Assembly (NCBI RefSeq): GCF_022884085.1
Contig: NZ_JAGGCS010000010.1
Coordinates: 1 to 64,000 of the forward strand
Direction of reading: 5' to 3'
Source of the DNA: Paenirhizobium cremeum
GTDB lineage: Bacteria > Pseudomonadota > Alphaproteobacteria > Rhizobiales > Rhizobiaceae
Length of the DNA: 64,000 bases
Below are positions 9,527-17,657 of this stretch, piece after piece (positions within the stretch are counted from its first letter, which is position 1; each line of letters opens with the position of its first letter). The notes under the pieces were generated by a model. It did not search any database. It was not told the origin of the DNA and saw only the letters and a list, made by a program, of their open reading frames with translations. A program made the position numbers and the translations under genes.

Positions 9527-10480
9527 ATGCAACAGACAGGTGATTTTGCGGGCCGCGTCGCCGACGCGCCTTCCGACAATTGGGTTTACCGGACCTTGCC
9601 GCGCGGCCTCTGGCCTTATGCGCAGCTCGCGCGCTGGGACCGGCCGATCGGCTGGCAGCTCCTGATGTGGCCGTGCTTCTGGTCGTCGGCCATGGCCGCC
9701 AATGCGCTGGCCGCGGAAGGGCGCCTGTCCTTTTCGCTTTTCCTTTTCCATCTCGTCCTGTTCTTCGTCGGTTCGGTTGCCATGCGTGGCGCCGGCTGCA
9801 CCTATAACGACATCGTCGACCACGACATCGACATGCAGGTCGCGCGCACCCGTTCCAGGCCTTTGCCGTCCGGCCGGGTCAGCCGCAACGAGGCGAAGCT
9901 CTTCATGGTGGCGCAGGCACTGGTGGGGCTTGTCGTCCTCCTTTGCTTCAACGGTTTTTCCATTCTGCTGGGCATCTTGTCGCTGGCGGTCGTCGCAATC
10001 TATCCCTTTGCCAAGCGCTTTACCGACTGGCCGCAATTCTTCCTGGGTCTCGCCTTTTCCTGGGGCGGGCTGATGGGATGGGCCGGGTTGCAGGGCTCGC
10101 TGTCGCTCTCCGCCGTGCTGCTTTACTTTGCGGCGGTGGCCTGGACGATCGGTTACGACACGATCTATGCCCATCAGGACAAGGAGGACGACGCACTCGT
10201 CGGCGTCCGTTCCACCGCGCGGTTGTTCGGCGATGATACGCGCTACTGGCTGATCGCCCTTTACGGCATTACCTTCCTGCTGATCCTTGCGGCCTTCATC
10301 GCCGCGGGCGTGGGCATCTTCGCCTATCTCGGCCTGTTTGTCGCGCTCGGCATGCTGGTCTGGCAGATCGTCGTTATCGATATCGACAATGCAGACCAGT
10401 GCCTTGCCCTGTTCAAGTCAAACAACCGCGTTGGTGTGATCCTGTTTGCCGGCCTGCTGCTGGCCATTCCCTTCGCCTGA
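9527..10480 (+). CDS. ubiA: 4-hydroxybenzoate polyprenyltransferase
   Basis: Integral membrane prenyltransferase that attaches the polyprenyl chain to 4-hydroxybenzoate in ubiquinone synthesis. The prenyl-diphosphate/Mg motif NDIVDHDID is followed by VARTRSRPLPSG; the second Asp-rich motif is YDTIYAHQDKEDD. About eight membrane segments follow the early LARWDRPIGWQLL block. I place the start at ATG 9527 (MQQTGDFAGRVADAPS), which resembles rhizobial homologues; a GTG at 9476 in frame is an alternative, and neither has a strong ribosome binding site. 317 residues with the chosen start. Confidence 0.93.
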   Translation: MQQTGDFAGRVADAPSDNWVYRTLPRGLWPYAQLARWDRPIGWQLLMWPCFWSSAMAANALAAEGRLSFSLFLFHLVLFFVGSVAMRGAGCTYNDIVDHDIDMQVARTRSRPLPSGRVSRNEAKLFMVAQALVGLVVLLCFNGFSILLGILSLAVVAIYPFAKRFTDWPQFFLGLAFSWGGLMGWAGLQGSLSLSAVLLYFAAVAWTIGYDTIYAHQDKEDDALVGVRSTARLFGDDTRYWLIALYGITFLLILAAFIAAGVGIFAYLGLFVALGMLVWQIVVIDIDNADQCLALFKSNNRVGVILFAGLLLAIPFA

Positions 10481-10512
10481 TTTTTCCGATCTCATGAAGG
10501 CCTGATCGATCG

Positions 10513-10527
10513 CCCGGCAATGCCGGG
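10513..10527 (+). terminator. Weak hairpin after ubiA
   Basis: CCCGGC-AAT-GCCGGG 32 nt after the ubiA stop, followed after 8 nt by CTTTTG. It may attenuate read-through into dmeR. The short stem and the distant T-run make this only a candidate. Confidence 0.35.
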
Positions 10528-10554
10528 AGATATGCTTTTGCGTTTCGTTGGAAA

Positions 10555-10589
10555 ATAGGGTACCCCCCTATAGTATGAGTCATACTATA
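10555..10589 (+). promoter_or_regulatory. DmeR/RcnR-type operator: C-tract plus palindrome over the dmeR start codon
   Basis: ATAGGG-TACC-CCCCTAT (10555-10571) contains a six-C tract. It overlaps a perfect 10-bp inverted repeat with a 1-nt centre: TATAGTATGA (10569-10578), G, TCATACTATA (10580-10589). The dmeR ATG (10575-10577) lies inside the left arm. A C/G tract flanked by TATAGTAT-like arms is the known operator layout of RcnR/DmeR repressors. Nickel or cobalt binding to DmeR is expected to release it. Confidence 0.75.
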
Positions 10590-10853
10590 AAGCATCAAGC
10601 GAAGCTGCTTGCCCGCGTCAGACGGATGAAGGGGCAGATGGAAGCCATTGAAACCGCGCTGCTGGCGGAAGCGCCCTGCGGCGATATTCTCAACATGGTC
10701 GCTTCGGTCCGTGGCGCGATGACCGGCCTGACTGCGGAACTGATCGAGGATCACATTCGCGAACACGTGGTCAATCCCGACCGCGAGGAGGACCCCGAGC
10801 GCGCCAAGGGGGCCGCTGAACTGATCGATGTCATCAGGAGCTATCTGAAATGA
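10575..10853 (+). CDS. dmeR: DmeR, nickel/cobalt-responsive repressor of the CsoR/RcnR family
   Basis: 92-residue all-helical repressor. All four metal ligands of the RcnR type are in register: His3, Cys35, His60 and His64, with the basic helix KLLARVRRMKGQ. This ligand set is typical of Ni/Co sensing, not of copper (CsoR) or formaldehyde (FrmR). The start at 10575 gives the canonical MSHTIK N-terminus needed for His3; an upstream in-frame start would displace it. It overlaps dmeF by ATGA (10850-10853), so the two are translationally coupled. It is likely autoregulated by the operator spanning its start codon. Confidence 0.93.
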   Translation: MSHTIKHQAKLLARVRRMKGQMEAIETALLAEAPCGDILNMVASVRGAMTGLTAELIEDHIREHVVNPDREEDPERAKGAAELIDVIRSYLK

Positions 10854-11914
10854 CGCACGGCCACGACGATCACCATCACGATCATCCCCATCCCCATCCG
10901 CATGCCCATGCCAATCCGCATGCCGATGCCCATGCGGAAGGTCAGCCCCGCCTCGCCGCCCGGCATCATCATATGTTCCTCGGTGCCGATCACCAGCGCA
11001 ACGCGCGCAAGACATGGGCCGTCATTGCCATTACCTCGGCGATGATGGTGGGGGAGATCGCGGCCGGGACCCTCTTCGGGTCCATGGCCTTGCTGGCGGA
11101 CGGCTGGCACATGGCAACCCATGCCGGCGCCATCCTCATTTCGGCGCTCGCCTACCGCTATGCGCTGCAGAATGTCGGCAATGCGCGCTTCACCTTCGGC
11201 ACCGGCAAGTTCGGGGATCTCGCGGCCTTTTCGAGCGCTATCGTACTGGCCATGGTGGCGCTTCTGATCGGCTGGGAAAGCCTGATGCGCTTCCGTAATC
11301 CGGTGTCCATTGATTTCAACGAGGCTATCGCGGTCGCCATCCTCGGCCTGGTGGTCAATCTCGTCTGCGCCTGGCTGCTCTGGGACGATCATGACCATCA
11401 CGGTGCCGGCCAGGGTCATCATCATGGCCACCATCACGATCACGCCGGCAGCCACGCCCATGCGGGCAGCCATGCGCATGGCGGCGGAGATACCAATCTG
11501 CGCGCCGCCTATGTCCATGTGATCGCCGATGCGCTGACCTCGGTTCTGGCCATTGCCGGCCTTTTCGCCGGCCGTTTTTACGGCTGGCTCTGGCTCGATC
11601 CGGTCATCGGCCTTGTCGGCACGGTGATTATCGGCCGCTGGGCCTATGGCCTCATGCGCGAGGCGGGCGGCGTCCTCCTCGATTATGTTCCGCGTAGCGA
11701 AGGTCTGCCGGATGAGATCCGCGCGATCATCGAGCCGGAAGGGGCGGAGATCGCCGATCTGCATGTCTGGCAGCTTGGTCCGGGCCATCACGGCGCCATC
11801 GTCTCGCTGACGGCCGCCGAGCCGCGCGCGCCGTCCTATTATCGCGAAAAACTCGCCCGCATTCCCGATCTGTCCCACGTCACCGTCGAGGTCGAGCGGG
11901 CCGAGGCGGCCTGA
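10850..11914 (+). CDS. dmeF: DmeF, Co(II)/Ni(II) efflux transporter (cation diffusion facilitator)
   Basis: Inner membrane proton-driven exporter of cobalt and nickel. The 354-residue protein has a His-rich N-terminus (more than ten His in the first 35 residues), six membrane segments, the CDF motif LLADGWHMATHAG (HxxxD-type metal site) and a second His-rich cytoplasmic loop between TM4 and TM5 (about residues 180-210). The C-terminal domain contains IADLHVWQLGPGHHGAIV. This arrangement with a preceding dmeR is the rhizobial dmeRF system. A terminator follows at 11937. Confidence 0.95.
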   Translation: MTHGHDDHHHDHPHPHPHAHANPHADAHAEGQPRLAARHHHMFLGADHQRNARKTWAVIAITSAMMVGEIAAGTLFGSMALLADGWHMATHAGAILISALAYRYALQNVGNARFTFGTGKFGDLAAFSSAIVLAMVALLIGWESLMRFRNPVSIDFNEAIAVAILGLVVNLVCAWLLWDDHDHHGAGQGHHHGHHHDHAGSHAHAGSHAHGGGDTNLRAAYVHVIADALTSVLAIAGLFAGRFYGWLWLDPVIGLVGTVIIGRWAYGLMREAGGVLLDYVPRSEGLPDEIRAIIEPEGAEIADLHVWQLGPGHHGAIVSLTAAEPRAPSYYREKLARIPDLSHVTVEVERAEAA

Positions 11915-11936
11915 GCTTGTACCGTTCTGAAACGAT

Positions 11937-11970
11937 GAAAGGGTCCGGACGGTGTCCAGACCCTTTCGAT
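11937..11970. terminator. Bidirectional terminator between dmeF and the DUF6101-like gene
   Basis: GAAAGGGTC (11937-11945) pairs with GACCCTTTC (11959-11967) between two convergent genes. GATTGT follows on the plus strand. Confidence 0.65.
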
Positions 11971-11990
11971 TGTAACTTGTCCCTGAAGGA

Positions 11991-12563
11991 TCAACTGCGG
12001 GCGATGATTTCCTTGCCGGAAATTTTCATCGTGACGCCGAGCTTGCCGGTGGTGCGGCGAACGAGAAAACGCGGCCGGCGGTCGGCGAAATAGGAATGGC
12101 GGCGGCGCGGCTGGGTTTCGCGGGCGCGAACCTCGCCGAGATGATCCTCGAGCGGCCGGGCAATGCCGTCAGCCTCGACCATCAGCATGGGGATGCGGAA
12201 GGCATCCGACCAGTTGCGCCAGTCGGCGGCGATATCGCAGAGATCATGGGCGACCAGAAGCGGAATGCAGAGTTCCGGATCGTCGTGGTGCAGTTCGAGT
12301 GTCACGGTAACCTCCCCGTCGCCATGGTCGATCGCGCGGGCCGCGACCCCCTTGAAGGCGCGGGCCGGCAGCGCGAACGAGAGCGGCAATCCGCTGGCTG
12401 GCAGGATCTTTCGCAGAACGGCGCCCCGTTCGTCAATCGTAATGGTGACATCGCCGGACGTTCCGCGCAATGCGTAGGTGACCTGTTGCGGAAAACGGGA
12501 AGGATCCAGCCGCAATGTCGCTCCTGCCCATGCGGGCTTCATAACCGTGTTCGTCATCTTCAT
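11991..12563 (-). CDS. DUF6101-like protein of unknown function
   Basis: 190-residue cytoplasmic protein without signal peptide or membrane segment. The C-terminal part is basic and carries RRRHSYFADRRPRFLVRRTTG, a block I associate with a Rhizobiales-specific family (DUF6101), from memory. The middle has an acidic beta-rich section (GDGEVTVTLELHHDDPELCIPLLVAHDLCDIAADW). The ATG at 12563 has AAGGGT 6 nt upstream. Nothing in the neighbourhood suggests a function; it converges with dmeF. Confidence 0.75.
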   Translation of the reverse strand: MKMTNTVMKPAWAGATLRLDPSRFPQQVTYALRGTSGDVTITIDERGAVLRKILPASGLPLSFALPARAFKGVAARAIDHGDGEVTVTLELHHDDPELCIPLLVAHDLCDIAADWRNWSDAFRIPMLMVEADGIARPLEDHLGEVRARETQPRRRHSYFADRRPRFLVRRTTGKLGVTMKISGKEIIARS

Positions 12564-12905
12564 GCTACCCTTGTTTTACCCGAGAGCGCTTCATGCGTTT
12601 CTCTGATCGGGACTTTTTCGTCCTCTGTAGCCTGACCATACCGGCGCCCTGTTCCGGACAGCTTAAAAATTGCGGTTAAAAAAACTTTGCCACGTCAAAT
12701 GGTTAGCATTTTCGGACGAGGCAGGGTTTCGGAAACGTGAATAACGGGCTGCATGTGTCGGCCAATGGGACGGATGCTCGCGCCGGCCCGCGGGCCGCAA
12801 AAGCCTTGCCGCCGGCGCCGGTTCTTATGTCTGCGGACGATCCGGCGCGGCGCATATTTGCGGTTCTTCCGTCGATCCCTCCCTTGTCGCCGCATTGCTT
12901 TTTCG

Positions 12906-12937
12906 CTATCGATATATCCATTGAGATATATCGATAG
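12906..12937 (+). promoter_or_regulatory. ModE box (Mo-box) upstream of modABC
   Basis: A perfect 13-bp inverted repeat, CTATCGATATATC (12906-12918) and GATATATCGATAG (12925-12937), separated by CATTGA. It contains the ModE consensus halves ATCG-TATAT and ATATA-CGAT. The box ends 15 nt before the modA start codon, so molybdate-loaded ModE would block the promoter or early transcription. A ModE-like gene lies 3 kb downstream. Confidence 0.88.
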
Positions 12938-12952
12938 ATCGAGAGGCCTTTC

Positions 12953-13753
12953 ATGCACATTTCGTTCCGTTCCTTCCGCAATCTTGCCCGGGCCGCGGTC
13001 GTTGCCGCCGCCGTCCTCGCCCAGCCGGTATCAGCCGCGTTCGCCGCCGAGCCGGTTACCGTTTTCGCCGCCGCCAGCCTGAAGGAAGTGCTGGGTGATA
13101 TCTCCGCCGCCTGGAAAGCCGAAACCGGCAAGGAAACGAGCGTGTCGCTGGCGGCAAGCTCTGCGCTTGCCAAGCAGATCCAGGAAGGTGCGCCGGCCGA
13201 CATCTTCTTCTCCGCCGACCTGAAATGGATGGACTACCTCGACAAGGCCGGCCTGATCGCCGCCGACACGCGCATCAACCTGCTCGGCAACCGCATCGTC
13301 CTCGTCGCCCCGAAGGACTCGAGCGTGGCCACGACGATTGCCGAAGGCTTCCCGCTGAAGGATCTTCTCGCCGGCGGCAAGCTCGCCATGGGCAACACGG
13401 AATCGGTGCCGGCCGGGCTCTATGGCAAGGCTGCGCTGGAAAAGCTCGGCGTGTGGGATAGCGTCAAGAGCGACGTCGCCCAGGCGGACAGCGTGCGCGC
13501 GGCTCTTCTCCTCGTCTCCCGCGCCGAAGCGCCGCTCGGTATCGTCTATGAAACGGATGCCAAGGTGGAAAAGGAAGTGAAGGTCGTGGACCGTTTTCCC
13601 GAATCGAGCCACCCTGCGATCATCTATCCGGCCGCCCTGCTGAAGGACACCCAGAATGCCGACGCCAAAGCCTTCCTCGAATATCTCCAGGGAGCCAAGG
13701 CGCGGGAAATCTTCACGGCAGCCGGCTTCACGGTGCTTGCCAAGACCAACTGA
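12953..13753 (+). CDS. modA: Molybdate ABC transporter substrate-binding protein
   Basis: Periplasmic protein that captures molybdate (and tungstate) for ModBC. The 266-residue chain has a long basic signal peptide ending VSAAFAAEP (cut near residue 32), then VTVFAAASLKEVL, the oxyanion-binding start of ModA. Further family motifs are SSALAKQIQEGAPADIFFSAD and GNTESVPAGLYGKAALEKLG. GAGAGG stands 6 nt before the ATG. It is first in modABC and directly under the ModE box. Confidence 0.97.
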   Translation: MHISFRSFRNLARAAVVAAAVLAQPVSAAFAAEPVTVFAAASLKEVLGDISAAWKAETGKETSVSLAASSALAKQIQEGAPADIFFSADLKWMDYLDKAGLIAADTRINLLGNRIVLVAPKDSSVATTIAEGFPLKDLLAGGKLAMGNTESVPAGLYGKAALEKLGVWDSVKSDVAQADSVRAALLLVSRAEAPLGIVYETDAKVEKEVKVVDRFPESSHPAIIYPAALLKDTQNADAKAFLEYLQGAKAREIFTAAGFTVLAKTN

Positions 13754-13801
13754 TATCCGGCCACGTCCTGACATGTTCCTGACCGAGAGGCGGTCCGCTG
13801 C

Positions 13802-14494
13802 GTGACGCTGACCGCCGAAGAAACCACAGCCATGCTGCTCAGCCTGAAGGTCGCGGGAACCGCCGTGGCCTTCTCGCTGCCGTTCGGCGTCTTGATCGCA
13901 TGGCTGCTGTCCCGCCGGGAATTTTACGGCAAGACGCTTCTGAACGGCCTGGTGCATCTGCCGCTCATCATGCCGCCGGTCGTCACGGGCTACCTGCTGC
14001 TGATTACCTTCGGCCGGCGCGGCGCGGTCGGCGCCTTTCTCGACCAGTGGTTCGGGCTTGTCTTCTCCTTCCGCTGGACCGGTGCGGCGCTGGCGGCGGG
14101 TGTCATGGGCTTCCCTCTTCTGGTGCGCTCCATCCGGCTGTCGCTGGATGCGGTCGACCGCAAGCTGGAGGCCGCCGCCTCGACGCTCGGCGCGTCGCCC
14201 GCATGGGTATTCGTGACCGTGACGCTGCCGTTGATCCTGCCGGGCATCGCGGCGGGAACTGTTCTCGCCTTCGCCAAGGCGATGGGCGAATTCGGCGCGA
14301 CCATCACCTTCGTCTCCAATATTCCCGGCGAAACCCAGACGCTGGCCTCGGCCATCTATACCTATACCCAGGTGCCGGGCGGCGATCTCCAGGCCATGCG
14401 CCTGACCCTCATCTCGATTGCCGTTTCGCTGGTGGCGCTGGTGGCGTCCGAAATCCTGTCGCGCCGGTTGGCGATGCGGATGGGGAGCGCCTGA
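13802..14494 (+). CDS. modB: Molybdate ABC transporter permease
   Basis: Inner membrane permease, 230 residues, about five membrane segments. The ATPase-contact EAA loop reads EAASTLGASPAWVFVTVTLPLILPG (about residues 121-145), and GEFGATITFVSNIPGETQTL is the conserved ModB C-terminal block. The start codon is GTG at 13802, with GAGAGGCGG upstream. The stop TGA (14492-14494) shares one base with the modC ATG, so translation of the two is coupled. Confidence 0.97.
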   Translation: MTLTAEETTAMLLSLKVAGTAVAFSLPFGVLIAWLLSRREFYGKTLLNGLVHLPLIMPPVVTGYLLLITFGRRGAVGAFLDQWFGLVFSFRWTGAALAAGVMGFPLLVRSIRLSLDAVDRKLEAAASTLGASPAWVFVTVTLPLILPGIAAGTVLAFAKAMGEFGATITFVSNIPGETQTLASAIYTYTQVPGGDLQAMRLTLISIAVSLVALVASEILSRRLAMRMGSA

Positions 14495-15579
14495 TGCTGA
14501 CCATCGACATCGTGCATCATCAGGGAAGTTTCGATCTCGTCGCCGATCTTTCGGTCGGGCAGGGGCTGACCGTCTTCTTCGGCCCGTCCGGTTCCGGCAA
14601 GACCACGCTCATCAATCTCGTCGCCGGACTGGTGCGGCCGATGAAGGGCCGCATCGTTTTCAACGGCGATGTCTGGAGCGACGGCGAGACCGGCCGTTTC
14701 GTGCCGCCGCACCGCCGGCGCATCGGTTATGTCTTCCAGGAAGGCCGGCTTTTTCCGCATCTGACCGTGCGCCAGAACATGCTCTACGGAACCCGCTTTG
14801 CCCCGGCTGCCGAACGCCGCGAAAGCCTGGACCGCGTGGCGGATCTGCTGGGTATATCCGGATTGCTCGCGCGCCGCCCTTCCGGCCTTTCCGGCGGCGA
14901 AAAGCAGCGTGTGGCGCTTGGCCGTGCCCTGATGTCGAACCCGCGTCTTCTCCTGATGGACGAGCCGCTGTCGGCGCTCGATGTCGAGCTGAAGGCCGCG
15001 ATCCTTCCCGATATCGAGCGCATCCGCGACGAGGTCGGCATCCCGATCCTTTATGTCAGCCATTCTCTTGAGGAGGTCGCCCGTCTGGCGACCCGCGTGG
15101 TGGCACTTTCCCATGGCCGGGCCACCGCGATCGGTGCGCCGGATGAGGTTCTCGAGGTGCTTGCGCCCGGGGCAGGCGTCCAGCCGGGTAATTTCCTGCA
15201 TGCCACCGTCACGGGCCAGAGCGTGGAGGACGGCATAACTCTTGCGGAAAGCCGGGCCGGACCGCTTTTCCTCAGGAAGACCGACGTAGCGATGGGAACC
15301 CATATCCGCGTCTTCGTACCGGTCAGCGAGATCGTCGTTGCGACCGGCCTTCCGGAAGGCATTTCCACGCTCAACAGGCTCTCCGGTGTCGTCACCGGCC
15401 TGCGCGAGGAGGGAAGCTCGGTCATGGTCTCCGTCGATTGCGGCGGCGAAGCGATGATCTGCGAGGTCACGCGACGCTCGGCGGCCGCCCTCGGCCTTTT
15501 CGTCGGTTCGTCGGTGCATCTGCTGTTCAAGACCGTGTCGCTCGCCTCCGAAGCCATTTTCCGGCAGTCGGCGCGGTAA
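14494..15579 (+). CDS. modC: Molybdate ABC transporter ATP-binding protein
   Basis: 361-residue ATPase that powers molybdate uptake. Walker A GPSGSGKTT (about residues 31-39), Q-loop FQEGRLFPHLTVRQNM, signature LSGGEKQR, Walker B LLLMDEPLSALD and switch His in YVSHSLEEV are all present. The C-terminal 130 residues form the TOBE/MOP regulatory domain expected of ModC, which can bind molybdate and limit transport. The ATG at 14494 overlaps the modB stop. Confidence 0.97.
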   Translation: MLTIDIVHHQGSFDLVADLSVGQGLTVFFGPSGSGKTTLINLVAGLVRPMKGRIVFNGDVWSDGETGRFVPPHRRRIGYVFQEGRLFPHLTVRQNMLYGTRFAPAAERRESLDRVADLLGISGLLARRPSGLSGGEKQRVALGRALMSNPRLLLMDEPLSALDVELKAAILPDIERIRDEVGIPILYVSHSLEEVARLATRVVALSHGRATAIGAPDEVLEVLAPGAGVQPGNFLHATVTGQSVEDGITLAESRAGPLFLRKTDVAMGTHIRVFVPVSEIVVATGLPEGISTLNRLSGVVTGLREEGSSVMVSVDCGGEAMICEVTRRSAAALGLFVGSSVHLLFKTVSLASEAIFRQSAR

Positions 15580-15632
15580 GATAGATTAAAGCGAGTGGAC
15601 TTGCTGGAGCTGCCACGGCGGTGTTCCGGGTG

Positions 15633-15785
15633 CCCCCTCTGGCCTGCCGGCCATCTCCCCCACAAGGGGGGAGAGCGCAGAGCGGCTGCCCACTGTGCCT
15701 ACCCATCTTGTCGGAGAGGGAACTGGCGGGTTCCCCTATCCGGTCTCCCCCCTTGTGGGGGAGATGGCCGGCAGGCCAGAGGGGG
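15633..15785. repeat. Rhizobial intergenic element with perfect 42-bp terminal inverted repeats
   Basis: The left arm (15633-15674) and the right arm (15744-15785) are exact reverse complements over 42 bases, with a 69-nt centre. Each arm begins or ends with CCCCCTCTGGCCTGCCGGCC and contains its own small hairpin (TCTCCCCC-ACAA-GGGGGGAGA). The sequence type is common between genes of Rhizobiaceae. It lies between the convergent modC and modE-like genes and could fold into a very stable cruciform or terminate transcription from both sides. No transposase is present. Confidence 0.85.
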
Positions 15786-15825
15786 TAATCACAAGCTCGT
15801 AGCTTGTCGTTCAGTTCCCAAAGGA

Positions 15826-16221
15826 TCAATCCTCGTGCACATCCTTCGCAGCTCCACCCGCAGGCTGAAAATCGGGCGCTGTCATGTCCTCGAGCCACGA
15901 AAGATCGTCGGTAAGAAGCTTGCGACTTTCCGCCTCCATCTTCCGGCAACGCTCGAGCAGGCTTTCCCCGAACGGCGTCAATCCTGCGCCGCCGCCGCTT
16001 TTCCCCCCGTGGCGGGTGAAGATCGACGGCTCCTTGAACATGCGGTTGATTTCGTCGGCGAGCAGCCAAGCCCGGCGGTAGGACATGCCCATGGTCGCGC
16101 CCGCCGCCCGGATCGAGCCGTGTTCGGCGATGCCGGCAAGCAGCGATATTTTGCCCGGACCGAGGCGGACGCCGTTCGGCAGGTCGAGCCTCAGTGTCAG
16201 CCTGATTTTGTCTCCGTTCAT
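15826..16221 (-). CDS. ModE-like winged-helix molybdenum regulator, DNA-binding domain only
   Basis: 131-residue protein matching only the N-terminal winged-helix half of ModE: LGPGKISLLAGIAEHGSIRAAGATMGMSYRRAWLLADEINRMF, then a wing with GGKSGGGAGLTPFGESLLE. The molybdate-binding tandem MOP domains of full-length ModE are missing; the tail after residue 110 is short and unrelated. Such single-domain forms are known in alphaproteobacteria. Its ATG overlaps the stop of the upstream FAD-oxidase gene by ATGA (16218-16221). Its likely target is the ModE box at 12906-12937. How it senses molybdate without a MOP domain is unclear. Confidence 0.88.
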   Translation of the reverse strand: MNGDKIRLTLRLDLPNGVRLGPGKISLLAGIAEHGSIRAAGATMGMSYRRAWLLADEINRMFKEPSIFTRHGGKSGGGAGLTPFGESLLERCRKMEAESRKLLTDDLSWLEDMTAPDFQPAGGAAKDVHED

Positions 16222-17648
16222 TCCGTCGTGACCACCTTGCCCGGGTTCATGATGCCGGCCGGATCGAAGGCCCGCTTGATGCGTCTCATCAGCTCCGTCT
16301 CGATTGCGGGGCGGATTGCCGCCAGTTCGTCGCGCTTCAATTGGCCGACACCATGTTCCGCCGAGATCGAGCCGCCATGGGCGTGCACCACGGCATGCAC
16401 GATGGCATTCATCTCCCGCCAGCGGGCGATGAACTCGGCCTTGTCGGCGCCGACCGGCTGGCTGATGTTGTAATGGATATTTCCGTCGCCGAGATGGCCG
16501 AAGGAGACGATACGGGCGTCCGGCATGCGGGCGAGCACGGCGGCATCCGCATCCGCAAGGAAGCGCGGCACGCTCGAAACGGGCACCGAGACGTCGTGCT
16601 TGATGGAGCCGCCTTCGGGCTTCTGCGCCTCCGACATGCTTTCCCTCAAGTGCCAGAAGGCGTTCTGCTGGGCGAGCGACGCGGCGACGGCCGCATCCTT
16701 GACCAGCCCGGTGTCATGGGTCTCCTCCAGCAGGCTGGCGATCATCCTTTCCGCAGTTTCGGCGGAATCCGATGTCGAGATGTCGATCAGCGCATACCAC
16801 GGGTGGGCCGAGGGCAGGGGATCGCGAACGCCGGCAATATGCTTCGTGGTGAAGTCGATACCGATGCGCGGCATGATCTCGAAACCGGTCAGCGCGCTGC
16901 CGCAGAGTGTCGAGGCGCGTTCGAAAAGCGTAAGCGCGTCTTCCGGCGAGGCGAGTCCGACGAAAGCCACCTGCCGGCCGCGGGGCCGTGGAAAGAGCTT
17001 AAGCACCGCGCCGGTGATGATGCCGAGCGTGCCTTCCGCGCCGATGAAGAGGTCGCGCAGGTCGTAGCCGCTGTTGTCCTTCTTCAGCCGTCTCAGCCCG
17101 TCCCAGATCTCGCCCGTCGGTAACACCACTTCCAGCCCGAGGCAGAGTTGGCGGATGTTGCCATAGGCGAGCACGGCGGTGCCGCCCGCATTGGTCGAGA
17201 GATTGCCGCCGATGCGGCAGGAGCCTTCCGAGCCGAGCGACAGCGGAAACAGGCGGTCGTGCGCTTCCGCCGCCTTCTGGATATCGGCGAGGATCGCGCC
17301 GCCATCGGCCACGATAACCTCGCCGGCGGTGTCGATCTCGCGGATGCGATTCATGCGTTCCAGCGACAGCACGACGTCGGCAGAACCGTCGCGCGGCACC
17401 TGTCCGCCCACATGGCCGGTGCGTCCGCCGGCCGGCACGATGGGTGTGCCTGTCCGGCTGGCGAGAGCCATGATGGCGGAAACCTCCTGCGTCGAGCCGG
17501 GCTTCAGCACCAGCGGCGAGGAGCCGTGGTAGAGCCCCCGGCTTTCGACCAGATAGGGGGCGATATCGGCGGGCGCGGTCAGCGCGTTTGCCTCTCCGAC
17601 AATCGTCACGAAGGACTGCAAGGTTTCGGACAGGGGGCTGCCGTTCAC
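16218..17648 (-). CDS. FAD-linked 2-hydroxy-acid dehydrogenase (D-2-hydroxyglutarate/D-lactate type)
   Basis: 476-residue flavoenzyme of the VAO/GlcD family that oxidises a 2-hydroxy acid to the 2-keto acid. The FAD-binding PP-loop is VPAGGRTGHVGGQVP, followed by GSEGSCRIGGNLSTNAGG. The C-terminal metal/substrate site is complete: GHLGDGNIHYN and GGSISAEHGVGQLKR. It begins with GTG at 17648, preceded by AGGAGAACGAT. It sits 9 nt after the threonylcarbamoyl-AMP synthase gene and overlaps the ModE-like gene. Substrate cannot be fixed from sequence; D-2-hydroxyglutarate and D-lactate are both plausible. Confidence 0.9.
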   Translation of the reverse strand: MNGSPLSETLQSFVTIVGEANALTAPADIAPYLVESRGLYHGSSPLVLKPGSTQEVSAIMALASRTGTPIVPAGGRTGHVGGQVPRDGSADVVLSLERMNRIREIDTAGEVIVADGGAILADIQKAAEAHDRLFPLSLGSEGSCRIGGNLSTNAGGTAVLAYGNIRQLCLGLEVVLPTGEIWDGLRRLKKDNSGYDLRDLFIGAEGTLGIITGAVLKLFPRPRGRQVAFVGLASPEDALTLFERASTLCGSALTGFEIMPRIGIDFTTKHIAGVRDPLPSAHPWYALIDISTSDSAETAERMIASLLEETHDTGLVKDAAVAASLAQQNAFWHLRESMSEAQKPEGGSIKHDVSVPVSSVPRFLADADAAVLARMPDARIVSFGHLGDGNIHYNISQPVGADKAEFIARWREMNAIVHAVVHAHGGSISAEHGVGQLKRDELAAIRPAIETELMRRIKRAFDPAGIMNPGKVVTTE

Positions 17649-17657
17649 ATCGTTCTC

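Noticed and set aside
15595..16473. Plus-strand frame across the 42-bp inverted repeat
   Set aside because: It reads repeat sequence and the antisense of the ModE-like gene.
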